Below, one piece after another: positions 1 through 11,800 of a stretch of 64,000 nt of DNA. This DNA is from Acipenser ruthenus. Taxonomy: Eukaryota > Chordata > Actinopteri > Acipenseriformes > Acipenseridae. Made by a program: the position numbers and the translations under genes. Numbering within the stretch: position 1 is the stretch's first letter; the number at the start of each line of letters is the position of its first letter. The stretch covers positions 17,140,159-17,204,158 of the forward strand of contig NC_081217.1 in assembly GCF_902713425.1 (NCBI RefSeq). Direction: 5' to 3'. The notes below the pieces were generated by a model. That model searched no databases. It saw nothing but the letters and a program-made list of their open reading frames with translations, and had not been told where the DNA came from.

Positions 1-323
1 AACGACCCCGTGACAGTTGAAGATAGGTCGCCGATCCGGTACTTGAGCTGGGGTTCTGTGCGTACCGCCATCTACAGGATCAATGTTCAGTTTCTATAAT
101 AAATTGAACGTACGTTTTTACTAATACATATACAAACGTTAACACTGTGTTGAAATGAGGATGTGCAAATTTAGGATTCCGGCAATTTGTTTACAGCTCT
201 GGGTGCATTTTGATGCAATGTTTCGTTTTACGCCTGAGGTTTATCGGTTTAAAAAAATAAAAACCGAATTTTCTAAATGGATCTTTGGGTTTTTTTTCGG
301 TTAAAGCCAAAAGCTTCAAGTCC

Positions 324-394
<71 letters not shown>

Positions 395-690
395 GACTGT
401 ATCTGGACTTTGCTTTAAGATAAGCTGATTGGACTGGACATAAAGACTGCTTTTGTTACCCAGTTTAGCTCTTATGCAAAACCGGATTTTATAAGAGGCA
501 AGTCCTACTGCTCCTGGGGTTAGTTTCATGAATAGGGTGAGTTGAAGCTACTATATATAGCTACTATTTAAACCATAGTTAATAGCACAAGATCCAGGAG
601 AGAATGGGCTGGCTGCTGCATTCATTGTATGCTGTGTGTAAACATGGAACACGTTATCTGGGGTTACTGTCTAATAATATATTTTGGGGG
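1..690. other. AT-rich non-genic stretch with TA microsatellite
   Basis: No exon or known repeat is recognised here apart from a (TA)n run of about 70 bp at roughly 325-394. Reading frames through the run are only tyrosine-isoleucine dipeptides and are not genes. Confidence 0.7.
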
Positions 691-699
691 GGATTGGGG

Positions 700-1310
700 A
701 ACTTGTTTCAGGGGTGCTGTGATTCCTCGTGACCGGCAGAGACCCCAACACCTTCTCCACTGGGAACTACGGCTTCCTGGATCAGCAGAGGGCCCTGCCC
801 TGGGTACAGAACTACATCGCTTCTTTCTGGGGAGACCCACAGAAGGTAGCTGCCTCTCCACTCTGTAGGATTGTCTTGTTTTTCTCCCCAGGTGACTCTG
901 TGGTCCTGCACCTGACTGTGGAGAGCAGCCGGGACCTATTCCAATCCTGCAGAGCCCGCCCTTCTCTCTACCCCTCACGGTGAGCGCTGCCCAAGCCCCT
1001 GCACCCTTCCCTGCCTGACCGCTCACCCCTCAGCTGCTCTCTGCAACCAAATGCAGGCTGGCCAACTATGTGAACAAAATCTAATGCAAAATCTAATATA
1101 CAATATATGGAGTCATATATTCAATATGGCTATCAGTGTGTAATCCCTGTTCGGTTTGGTTTTGTTTGCAGGGAGAAGGCTATGATCCTGGGAGAGCGCT
1201 TTGCCAGGGTAGCTGGGTGCGCTATGAAAGACTTGCATTGCCTCAAGTCCCTCTCTGCAGAGCAAATCCTCTGTGCACAGAAAACAGCAGGCACTGTACT
1301 CCCGATCTCC
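700..1310 (+). pseudogene. Type-B carboxylesterase/cholinesterase-like gene remnant
   Basis: Three consecutive exon-like blocks read in the order expected of an alpha/beta-hydrolase of the carboxylesterase-B family. The first, about 712-848, gives FLVTGRDP...TGNYGFLDQQRALPWVQNYI, the usual 'GN-G-DQ--AL-WV--NI' block before the catalytic serine, and ends at a GT donor. The second, about 889-950, gives VVLHLTVESSRDLFQ followed in another frame by ILQS, the segment after the nucleophile elbow. The third, about 1171-1290, gives REKAMILGERFARVAGC...CLKSLSAEQIL, like the cholinesterase segment with conserved cysteines. The GESAG nucleophile motif is missing, the frame shifts within block two, and a stop (TGA for an expected Gly) sits in 'GVLGFL' before block one. 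No later exons follow. I infer a broken relic of a host gene; the exact subfamily (cholinesterase, bile-salt lipase or carboxylesterase) cannot be told. Confidence 0.6.
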
Positions 1311-1319
1311 ACATAGTGA

Positions 1320-2377
1320 CCGTGTTCTACATGAAGGGACAAACACCCACATGCACTAGTAACCGGACAAGGTTACCGTGTGTGGAAATGTCTTGCAGTT
1401 TTAGTGTGTGTGTGGTCCCACAATTACAGCCCACATGAAGATTGTACATACTGGTATTCACTATTTCACTGCCATCTGCTGAAGTACAACACAGACTGCA
1501 ACATGCCGGACACGTGACGACGATTCCATTGCATTGTCGAATTACTTCAGGTTTTATCGATAGGATCTGAATGAAATAAAGATGTATTAATATCGGCACT
1601 ATCGGTTTTAATTAAGGCATTGGTTAGCCCCTTTCCCGTGTCCAAGTTTACTATGGTGAATATTTCCTATGGACAAATCGCATGCAAACTGCCGGCTCCA
1701 TAGTAAGGCAAGACGGTCACTGGGCAGTCACAGGGGTGCAGCATGTGCCAGGTCACTGCCACGGCTCAGCCAATCCTAGGGAAGCAGCACCCATCTGCTT
1801 TCCCAGCCGTTCCCAGCAGTGTGGTCTGTGTACTCCTCCCACAGGGTTTCCATGAACTTCACAGTGAGCTCCAACAGGTCCGAAGAATTCCGTGGGGAAT
1901 TCTGTGCATTCTAGAACATGATTAATGCATACTGAGCTGCCTGCTCCTGGTCCGACTCTCTGTCTCTCCAGCGCAGTACTTTGTTCAGTTTAAATGGACC
2001 TGTTTTGTTAAATCTCTCACACTAAATAAATACAAACTTCTATATAAAAAGTCATATGGATTTATGATTCTTCTGTTAGTTACCAGTGAGTGTTGTGAAT
2101 TTAGTTTTGTTACCCCAAAATGACACTCAAGAATATTGTTTTAAAGAAATTTACTTGTATTCTCACAGAGGATCAATAAATTTCATTGCCATCTCTAATA
2201 CGGTTCTTTCGTTTCTGAACATGAATGCTCCATTTCTTTTACACCAGAATGAAAACAGCTACAGTATAAAACACATATCATAGAAATTGAAAAAGAAAAA
2301 AACACACTAATATTTTACACTTACTCCATCCTCCCTTTCAAATAAACAAACAACAACAACAAAACTCATTTGTAACA
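1320..2377. other. Gene-free stretch downstream of bend6
   Basis: It lies between the esterase remnant and the last bend6 coding exon. I see no exon-like block. Part of it (towards 2377) should be the bend6 3' untranslated region on the minus strand, but I could not fix its end. Confidence 0.5.
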
Positions 2378-5300
2378 TTAAGGCGATACGATTTCTACTT
2401 TGATTTTGGTTGACAGATACTTCTTGGTGCAGTTGTTGAGTTTCTGACCCATCATTCTTCTCACGATTGTGTCGGTCATATCCGGAAACAAGCGTTTGGT
2501 GACATCTAGGGAACAAGAAAAACACAACGTCCATGAGAACCACGCACAACAAATGCATAGAGCCCTGAAACATGAAAAGGATACCAGTGATTCAGCATCA
2601 ACAACATGGCTAGGTAACCCTCCCCATTCCATGTCTACTTCCATTTCCAGCTGTGTCCTCCGGCCCTGCTTTCTGTGCTCTGTAAAGTATTGGTTCACTT
2701 TGTCAACTCCTTTTAAAAGCTTTTCTTATTACAACTACAGGTGTTGGAGGAAAAATGTAACACATTACAGGTCAGGTGTAGAACCAGGATGGAATGCACT
2801 AGACACAGAAACTGTGCCAAGGGGGTTATATAGTTCTGAAGAGATACAGAGGTGGGGTGTGGAAGCATGCAGTCCCAGGCACCTGCTATCTGCCCACTAT
2901 ACCAACTAAACAGGGAGATGCAGCTTTTATATATCACACGAGGGCCAGCCCGTTTTCACAGCGTGCTGGATACCATTGGTTTACGAAATATATTTACATG
3001 TATTTTTAGAAGTACATTCTAAAGAGGCCAATAGATACAGCAGGGATGATATTCTCAGAAGCCATGCAGACAGTCACCTATGATCTCCTGCACCTCAGCC
3101 CGGTTCATGGCAGGCTTGGTCTCTCTGAACTTGGAGGAGGACGATCTGGCTCCAGTCACGCTGTGCGTAGCCATGAACTCCATCGTGTAGCGCGCCTGCA
3201 TCAGGTCGTTCACAAACTTCTGAGGTGTGGCCTTGTTGAAGCGGTCGATCTGCCATTTCTCGATTTTGAACTGGAAAATAATACATAAATGAATCAAATC
3301 GATCAATGCCAAAGCATCACGACATGCACAGTGAATCGTTGAGAGGTTGTGAACTGACCCATTTCTTCTGCGGGGGCTCGGCTCCCTCACGCACGGGGCT
3401 CTCTGGACTGCTGAAGAGAGAGCTGCTGGAGATCCTGCTGCCAGCGGGGGACAGGCTTGACAAGAGGCTGCTGGTGGAGGAGCTGGGGCTGGGCGAGGGG
3501 GGGGCGGCAGCGGGGGCTCCGGAATCGGCTGAGTGCTGGGACCCCGGAGGGGGGGGCACTTTGAGCAGCTCCTCTGCTTTATCCACCAGCTTCGTGAACT
3601 TCTTCACTGCCTTCGGCAACACTGAAATAAGACGAGCAAACAACAAAGACAGCATCAGGGACGGAATCAGGGTTCTGAAAGTGCATCCGCCTGCCTGCTA
3701 TTATGTCTGATTCACAGCACACTTTGCACTGATCCCGGGCTCGTTCTCTCTCCCCTCTACTCTACTCTACTCTGCTGTGCTGCTGAAGCGTGTCGAGGTG
3801 CACCTCGGAGCATGGTGAGGGACTGCCGGAGCCTGCGTGTCTCCCTGGTGGAGCGAGCCAGCTTCGCACGCAGGATTTTGATCTCAGCGATCAGGTCCTC
3901 CTTGGATTTGTGGTGCAGCAGGTCCTCGTCCTCGCCCTCGCCCTCGCTCTCACCATCGGGGGGGCTGTTCTGCTCCTTCTGAAATGAGAATGACATCATC
4001 TACCTCTCCAGGCTCATCCGGGACACTCTGGGAATGTGAGAAGAACTCCCAGCAACACTTTGGAAAATGTTTGACTGGAAGACTTTGGTAAAGACCTGTA
4101 CGTGTTTGACGACTTGTAAGAGAATCTTAAACTTAGTAAATATTACACTGAATGCTGTAACCTAATAAACCTAGTAAATCTTACATTATATCTGTATCAA
4201 AACTACTGGATAGGATGAGCAAGACAGACATAGAAGCATCAGGGCATTGCTTCGAGGGACTGTTTGCACCACCATGCTTGCCTCCGATCTACTGGCTGCA
4301 ACGGCTGTTTGTTTTTTTTCATCTCCAATATCACGTGTTATTGTAATATTGTTATGCAAACTAGGGGTGCAACGATGAATCGAGATGCTTTCTTTACATG
4401 ATATATCGTAATAGTGGTATGTATTATTTGTATTGCGATACAGACCAAAAGCACAACATAGCTCACAACACAGTAGGTCAGGCTGGGCTGGGCTGGGCTG
4501 GGCAGGGTGAACTGTACCTGCTCCTTCTCCAGAGACAGCTTCAGCTGGGTCAAGATATTCACAGAGGAGGGGGCTGGCATGGCAATATCAGGTTTTGGTT
4601 TCTTTAACACTTGCTCCTGAAGAACAAAGCAAAACAAAACATTTACTGAAAAGCACAACTGTTGTATGAATAATAAATCAAGCACAGCACACACAGAGTT
4701 TTTTGGACTATTGCAGTTTTTTTTCCAGAGTTTTCTGGGGGCAGAATTATGTAATTTAACATTTAAAAATTTTAACATACCAAAAAATTAGTGTAAAGTG
4801 TATTTTAAACGTAGCTCAATATGTTCTGTAGACAGGAGCTAAACAACTTGGAATTCAATCTAGCACTCAGGGAATCATTTCAAAAACACAATGGCATTGC
4901 TCTCCCTTTAAATGCACGGGTCAGTTTGTAGTGCAGAAATGCATTAACCGGTTATTTTATTCAACACGCGGGTTCAGTTTAAAACAGCGACACCAAGTCT
5001 GTCTGCGACGTGTTCGTGGTGTATCTATTGTTGTTTTACTACAACATTCGGTGATCCAGATACACTACCCTATAATAAATATGTTGATAGGCGGTGATTT
5101 TCCAAACCCGGTACACACAGAAGGCTTGTTGTTTAACTTCACACTGCAGTACATTCAGAAATACTGTAGTCGGCACTGCAGTAAATACTGTACGCTCCAT
5201 CATCCCTGTAAAAATACTGCAATGGCGCTTCGTTGCAGTGATTTACTGCAGGGGAAGACGTGCGTTTAAAACATACATGCATATTTAAATCTATGTTTAC

Positions 5301-5518
5301 TGATTCAGTTCTGTCTCCAATAGTTAGTTTGTTTTTAACAGAAATGAAGCCGCACTAGTTCCTCAGACCTGCTCGTGTTCGCTCTCCGTGTCCGAGTATG
5401 TCATTTCAAAAGGCGTCCTCGCTTCACTCTCAGGAGCGGGGAGGGTGATGGCATTTCCCTGGCAGTCGTTGTTGTTTTTTGTAACTTCTTGTTGGGCACG
5501 CGTTTCCTCGTCCCTCAT
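2378..5518 (-). CDS. bend6: BEN domain-containing protein 6 (BEND6)
   Basis: Six coding exons on the minus strand: 5518-5369, 4616-4518, 3978-3804, 3621-3359, 3270-3078 and 2505-2378. All have AG/GT borders and phases 0,0,1,0,1, giving 335 aa (human about 280). The ends recall human BEND6 closely: SKEDLIAEIKIL...RLRQSLTML then VLPKAVKKF, and the C-terminal BEN domain (about residues 230-325) with KIEKWQIDR, QKFVNDLMQ, YMEFMATHSVTGA-like and RRMMGQKLNNCTKK. BEND6 is a nuclear DNA-binding protein known to bind CBF1/RBPJ and dampen Notch target transcription. An acidic stretch (GESEGEGEDED) precedes a predicted coiled coil (about residues 100-140). The first ATG lies right after a splice acceptor, so an upstream exon could add residues. 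The Ser/Pro-rich linker in exon 4 is longer than I remember in mammals. Confidence 0.92.
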
Positions 5519-6616
5519 CTGTATTGAGAGAATAAAGTGACAATACCCTGCATCTTAGAGGGTCTAAACAATTACAATGTAAAATACACACCACAAGCAA
5601 TTCCACGTACACGTTTACACAGACACCGTTTAAAAACCAGAGCATTTAATATGAATACTTTGAAATCAAACTGAAAGGGCATTATTTAGCGGTATAGTGC
5701 ACCCATGCCCGAAGTGGTGCTGTAGGATATTTACTTGTGTATTTTTTTTGACAAATGCGGTAACATCCACATTATATTATTAAAGTCTTATAAATAAGTT
5801 TTCTATGCTAAATGTTGGAGGTGATTGCTGGGACTCGACTCAAGTTTACTGTGCTGTAAAATGTTGTTGTTGTGTGTTTTCCCTTTGCTTGGGCACCGCG
5901 TAGTGTTCCAAACATCCCACAATAAAAACACCGCTCCATTCGAACAAACATTTCTTGCAAGCAGTTTCACGATGTTTTTAAGAAACCCTGCCCTTCTGAA
6001 AGGTTTATCTAAACTGTTTGATATAAACCCATGGTATAAAAACGTACCGTATGCAATAAAAACCTCTCTCTTCTTTGTTTTGGAAGGCAGATCGCGGCGC
6101 TCTCTTGAGCTGTACGGCTTACTACTGTAATGGTCACATGACCTCCTACTCGTTTCTTAAAGGCGCAGTGTCTATTTTATTTGATATGTATATTCCTGGT
6201 TTTACTATGAGTTTAATGAGACACACACGTGCTTGTAATCTACACACTGTGGCAAATCAAGCTTTTTTAGTAAAACTTAGAAAAGACAACTAGAATAAAG
6301 CTCTCATTGAATTTCCTTCTGCATTTTTTTGCAAACATGAAAATCCGATTTTAATACGTTTAAAGAATATAAAAGTTGCCCACTTACATTTTGTTTACAA
6401 CATATTATATTTGTATTTAGTTATACGATGAATTACACACTTACAATAACAGCATGCATCTTTTACAACCAGCTGTATAAATGTACTGTATTCTAATATT
6501 TTTTTCTGTAAAAATGAATCCACTTTTCTCTATTCCAGTTCCTTATATTTAGAATTAGTATCTTCATTCATAATATAAATGATATTAAAGTGTCTTTAAG
6601 TGAACAGAGCACTCTG

Positions 6617-6641
6617 ATTGGCTGTGCAGTTGCTAGACAAC
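6617..6641. promoter_or_regulatory. Candidate CCAAT box plus RFX-type X-box
   Basis: ATTGG (inverted CCAAT, 6617-6621) is followed 7 bp later by the near-palindrome GTTGCTAGACAAC (6629-6641). The latter differs at one base from the GTTGCTAGGCAAC form of the RFX X-box. The pair sits within GAACAGAGC...GCTCTGTTC arms. About 1.1 kb upstream of the bend6 ATG exon, which is itself preceded by an acceptor, it could lie in the bend6 promoter or a shared one. Confidence 0.35.
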
Positions 6642-6729
6642 AGCGCTCTGTTCGGTCTCTTCAGTCTCATCACGTAGTTTGCATGTCTCTCATTCTTCCA
6701 GAATGGGCCGATTTGTAATGGCAATAACA

Positions 6730-6751
6730 CCCCCCCCCCCCCCCCCCCCCA
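6730..6751. repeat. Poly-C run
   Basis: A run of about 20 cytosines with no other structure seen; its exact length may be unreliable in sequencing. Confidence 0.8.
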
Positions 6752-7249
6752 GCGCGGATTCTTTCAACGTTCTGTAGAACTGCATTCAGTGTTCTATAGA
6801 ATCCCGCGGAAATGTTCATAAGCTGGTTCGCTTTGTTCTGTCGATGTAAGGCCGGGGTTAAAGACGCTGCGTTAATTGCAGGGGTGAATAGCTGGCTATG
6901 CTGAATTACAGATCCTGAAGAAATTGGGCACGTTTGCACACTGTGACCAAAACAGGTTTCAGAGCGTGCACTGGCGAGGCTATTTTGTAAAGTTAATATG
7001 AAGTTCTATTTTTATTGTATCATCAGAACGTTAAAACAAGAAAAAATAAAATAAAAAATCACACCTTGTTAAATAATAAAATGTGTTTATGGCCGGTGAA
7101 GCTTCCGACCAAGATGATGCAACATGAATGAACCAGAACACGATTCGGACTCCCATTTCTGAATTCAATTCAATTCAGTTCAATTCAAAGGTGCTTTATT
7201 TCCATGACCAACATCGGCATTATTGCCAAAGCATTTACAAAGTACAATA

Positions 7250-7251
7250 AA

Positions 7252-7330
<79 letters not shown>
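7250..7330. repeat. (TAA)n microsatellite
   Basis: A trinucleotide TAA run of about 80 bp. Reading frames through it (poly-Leu on the minus strand) are spurious. Confidence 0.9.
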
Positions 7331-7332
<2 letters not shown>

Positions 7333-7748
7333 AGCATTTATAAACATTGTGAACATATTTAAATACAAATAGTAACTAGAACAAGATAAAGACACGGAAT
7401 TAAACATTGCAACACTAAATTATAAATACCCCCCTCCCTCCCCAGCAGTGCCCCGGGAAGTCGCGCCCTTATTAAAAGGCTATACTATTACTATTACGCC
7501 GTGCTGTGCTTTTACTGTGGGGAAGTTTTAAAAGGGTGCTTCAATATTTGTACAGTGAGTGAGCAGCCTGCCAGCTGCATTACTGGAACTCGTTGGTTTA
7601 TTTTGAGGCGGGAAGGCAGGGGGAACAGGTTGGGCAGTGTTTCTTGTCAAGTCACTTGAGAGAACCGGTTTGATAACAACCCTCTGAGTCTCCCGAGCGC
7701 TGGCTGGACTCACAGGGAGCTGCAGCATTGCGAGTCCTTCCTCTGAAG

Positions 7749-8743
7749 ATGAGAGCTGGTGACACAGTGTTTGGGGCTCTGCTGCTGCTCTGGGGCCCCG
7801 GCGCACTGACCTTGGTCTCTGTTTGTGAGGGGAGCCCTGAAGGAGGTTTCAGACCGGAGCTGGTCGAGGTGCACAACAGATCAGTCTTGAGGTGCCTCAA
7901 CAGCTGCTCCCAGAAGGTGAGAGAGCGTCATGCTTGTCTGGTCTCGCCTTTCTACAGACCAGCAGCGTTCCGCTTCTCTGGGGTTAGTCTTGCTTAGCCA
8001 TGCTTTTGCTATTCTTTACTGCGCTTGCCTGTGCTTTTTTTGGTTATACTGTAGTGATTTGCTACGGTGTAGAGGTAACAAGCTCGGGTCTGTCCTGTTA
8101 AACTCATAGTAAAACCAGGAATGGATCAAACTCTGCAATGGGAGTCTTATTCCCAGAGTTGTTGTCTGCTGTTTTCTAACAATGTGAAACCAAGTCATAC
8201 ATCATCATATGTGTCTGAATAGTACACAGATCCTGGGTGCTGAGTGATATTCAGCAGTTAAAATACTGAGTTCAGGTCTGGCCGGTAAGTTGCCCAGAGC
8301 TGCGTTGTCTTCCGATGCTGATGGCGGGTCTGCAGAGTGAAAAGGAGCGGACGCTGACTGCACACGTTTCAGAGGACAGCGTCTGTCCGTCTTCGCCGCT
8401 CCCGAGTGGGGGGTGAGCTTAAAAATAATTGGCTATTCCAAAATTGGGGAGAAAATGATAAAAACAATTGGCGACTACTACATTTAAAATAAATAAAACA
8501 AATACTAAGTTCAGCGGTCTGATAGCAGTACTGCTTTTGTACTTCTGGCAGTAAACCAAAATAAACAAATGAAACGGTGATTCCTGTTCTGAATCATACC
8601 CAAGGGTTTCAAGCTATCATCCTGGGTGGGCTTGCGTTGTATTTTCACCAGAAAAAAAAAAAGTGTTTCCTTTTTAAAATAGAATCTTGTTCACTACCTT
8701 TACAGAACCTGTCCTGTACCCTCGTTGAAGGTAAGCATTTTAA

Positions 8744-8816
<73 letters not shown>

Positions 8817-11800
8817 GAAAGCCATTAAGTGGACAAACGAAGGAGCAGGTGGTTAATGTGATCGAGCTGCCTGTGTGCTGGTTCATATGTACAATTCTGT
8901 CTTACAAACAGAAACAATTCTAATTTAACAATGATAGACCAAGTGACTATCCTGTGGGTGAAGGAAACCCAGTAGAAGTGAAACACACTCACGGTTCAGA
9001 CAGGCTTTGGTTCCTTTAGAGAACAGTGTCCCTAAGGGAAGTGCTGTCGGAGCGGGGAAGCTGGGTAAGAGGTTGGGAAGAGAGGGTCCTGTATCTCCCT
9101 GTGTCTGTGTGTTTGTCCAGGCTGTCAGGGACCCCAGGCTGGAGAGTGGACGTCCTCTCCCTACAAGCTCGCGGTCTCCGTCGTCTACCTGGAGGACAGA
9201 AAAGGGCCTGGCCTGCAGATCAACTTCTCCCTGGCGCCAGACGGTGGGTACTGCTCCTCGTGAGACGGGGTGGGCACACGGACCAGGGCGTAGTGAGAGT
9301 GGAAGAGAGGCATACACACTCTTCAACTAGAGACTCCCTCGAGCACGCAGACGTTAAAACACACCAGTGATAAACTGCATCTCCACACCCATCGTGAGAG
9401 GATACCAGAGCCAACGAAAAAGTGGCTTTGAGTTTGAATAAAGGGATTCCAGGAAACTAGGGTGGTGTTTGCGCTGTTTGCTTCATGCAGGTTTAATATT
9501 TTGCTTGTTTTGTGTTTGCAGCTAACCTCCTGTACGTGAACAAGACGGTGATCGAGATCTCCATGGCAGACAGGAGACACTGCGTGACGCTGCAGTACAC
9601 AGGGAGCTTCACTGCACAGGTCAACCACAGGGGGGAGCCGGTGAGCTCTGCAGGTCACACACACACACTCTTCATACCATACGTTTTTCCATTAAAAAGA
9701 TACCAATTTGATTGTGGGTCTTAATTGACAGATATTAAACGTTATAGAATAATGGCGTATGAATTTAATGAATGGCGTTGAAAGTTTGTGTGGGATTAAC
9801 GGATGGCTGATAGAACGCAGCTGACCAATCGGAAAGCAGGATTTTTCCAAGCAGGTTTATAATAAGGATTCTCGTAGCTGTAATGATTCCACAGTCGTAG
9901 CATTAGTAATATGGTTTGAAGTGTGAATAACACTATGTAACACAATTTTTGTTCCTGGGTAGTAAGTGTTATTTCCTAATTGCTTATGCCTCAAAAGTAT
10001 AGAAAATGGCTATTATTCCCCACAAACTTTGCTTTTGTGACCAGGACAGTGATATTTTGAAATTTACCTATTTCCAATGAGAAAACGGGCGAATTTGTGT
10101 CTTTTCGTTCAGAAAAAAACAACATATGAATCCAAATTAACATGTATTTATACTAAAGTAATACAAAAATGACTACAAAAGATTTAGAAGTGAGTAGTTT
10201 TTCGAGATTTACGATTATACTGTAAATCACTTTCACGAATCAGCCCCCAAATGTAGTCTCCCATCATGTTCTCGTTATACTGTCCTTGGTAGCGGCATTC
10301 AAAGTCCAGTATATCCTGGTGGAAGCGCTCGCCTTGCTCCTCCGAGTACGCTCCCATGTTCTCCTTGAATTTATCAAGATGAGCATCAAGGATATGGACT
10401 TTGAGGGACATCCTACAGCCCATTGTGCCGTAGTTCTTCACCAGAGTCTCAACCAGCTCCACATAGTTTTCGGCCTTGTGATTGCCCAGGAAGCCCCGAA
10501 CCACTGCGACAAAGCTGTTCCAAGCCGCTTTCTCCTTACTAGTGAGCTTCTTGGGGAATTCATTGCACTCCAGGATCTTCTTTATCTGTGGTCCGACGAA
10601 GACACCGGCTTTGACCTTTGCCTCAGACAGCTTAGGGAAGAAGTCTTGAAGGTACTTGAAGGCTGCCGACTCCTTATCTAGAGCTCTGACAAATTGTTTC
10701 ATAAGGCCCAATTTGATGTGCAGTGGTGGCATCAGCACCTTCCGGGGGTCCACCAGTGGCTCTCGCTTGACGTTGTTCCTCCCCACAGAGAACTTGGTTC
10801 GCTGTGGCCAGTCCCGCCTGTGGTAGTGCACCTTGGTGTCCCTGCTGTCCCAAAGGCAAAGATAGCAGGGAAACTTGGTAAAACCGCATTGGAGACCCAT
10901 CAGGAATGTCACCATTTTGAAGTCTCCTATGACCTTGATGCCATCTCAGAAAAATGCAGATATGTATCAACTTAAGCAGCTGGAACTAAACTGAACTGGT
11001 GGGCTTAAGACCCCTGTATTTATACTACTATTTATATTACTGGAAAGTTCTAGAAAGTTCTAGAAGTTACTCCAAGTTTACTCAGCACTGAATCTATCTG
11101 GAATGTTCTGGAAAATAGGTAAATTTCAAAATATCACTGTCCTGGTCACAAAAGCAAAGTTTGTGGGGAATAATAGCCATTTTCTATACTTTTGAGGCAT
11201 AAGCAATTAGGAAATAACACTTACTACCCAGGAACAAAAAAAAAAAAAAAAATTGTTACACGGTGTAATAGGAGAGTGTTTCTGTTCCTCATCTCTCTGC
11301 AGTGGAGTTTCTCCTACATCGCCTGCATGAAAGTGAAGCCTGGACAGAGCCTGTCCATCAGTCTGTACAACATGCCCTACGGGTACCAGCCCCTCACCCG
11401 CACCCTGCAGCTGCCCGGTACGCCCGCTAACCCCGCCCTTCTCCGCCACTGACACATGGGGGGGTGGGGGGGGGCATTCTTTGAGTTCTTCTTGTGCTGG
11501 GAATGTCTTGTATAATTGATCTTCTCATTTGTTTTTTTTTCAGACTGTGAAAACCCTCTGATGAAGGAATATGCTGGGGAGTTGTGCCCCGGTAAACACT
11601 CGTTCCGAGGGTTCGGTGGTGGGCAGGGGGTTCTTATAACTAGCGGGGGGACTGATCCATAGTAAACATGCCATTTACATACAGTGGAGGCTGAGGGTTC
11701 TGTGGGTGTGGTGTTGGAGCCCTCCTTTGTGACTGCTGTTGCTCTTTATGTCTCCCCAGCTATCCTGATCCACAGCAGGCTGAGCCAGGGGGTGCTCAAC

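Larger units (their letters stand above)
5519..7748. other. Intergenic interval between bend6 and the IL-17 receptor gene
   Basis: Divergent genes flank this 2.2-kb stretch, so it should hold the bend6 promoter and 5' exon and the receptor promoter. It contains a degraded MITE half (about 6150-6275), an X-box/CCAAT cluster near 6.62 kb, a C-homopolymer (about 6730-6750) and a TAA microsatellite (about 7255-7330). No coding exon is recognised. Confidence 0.6.

Noticed and set aside
5150-5260. Possible small palindrome with ACTGCAGTAAATACTG words
   Set aside because: The inverse match is short and interrupted; it could be chance in A/T-rich DNA.
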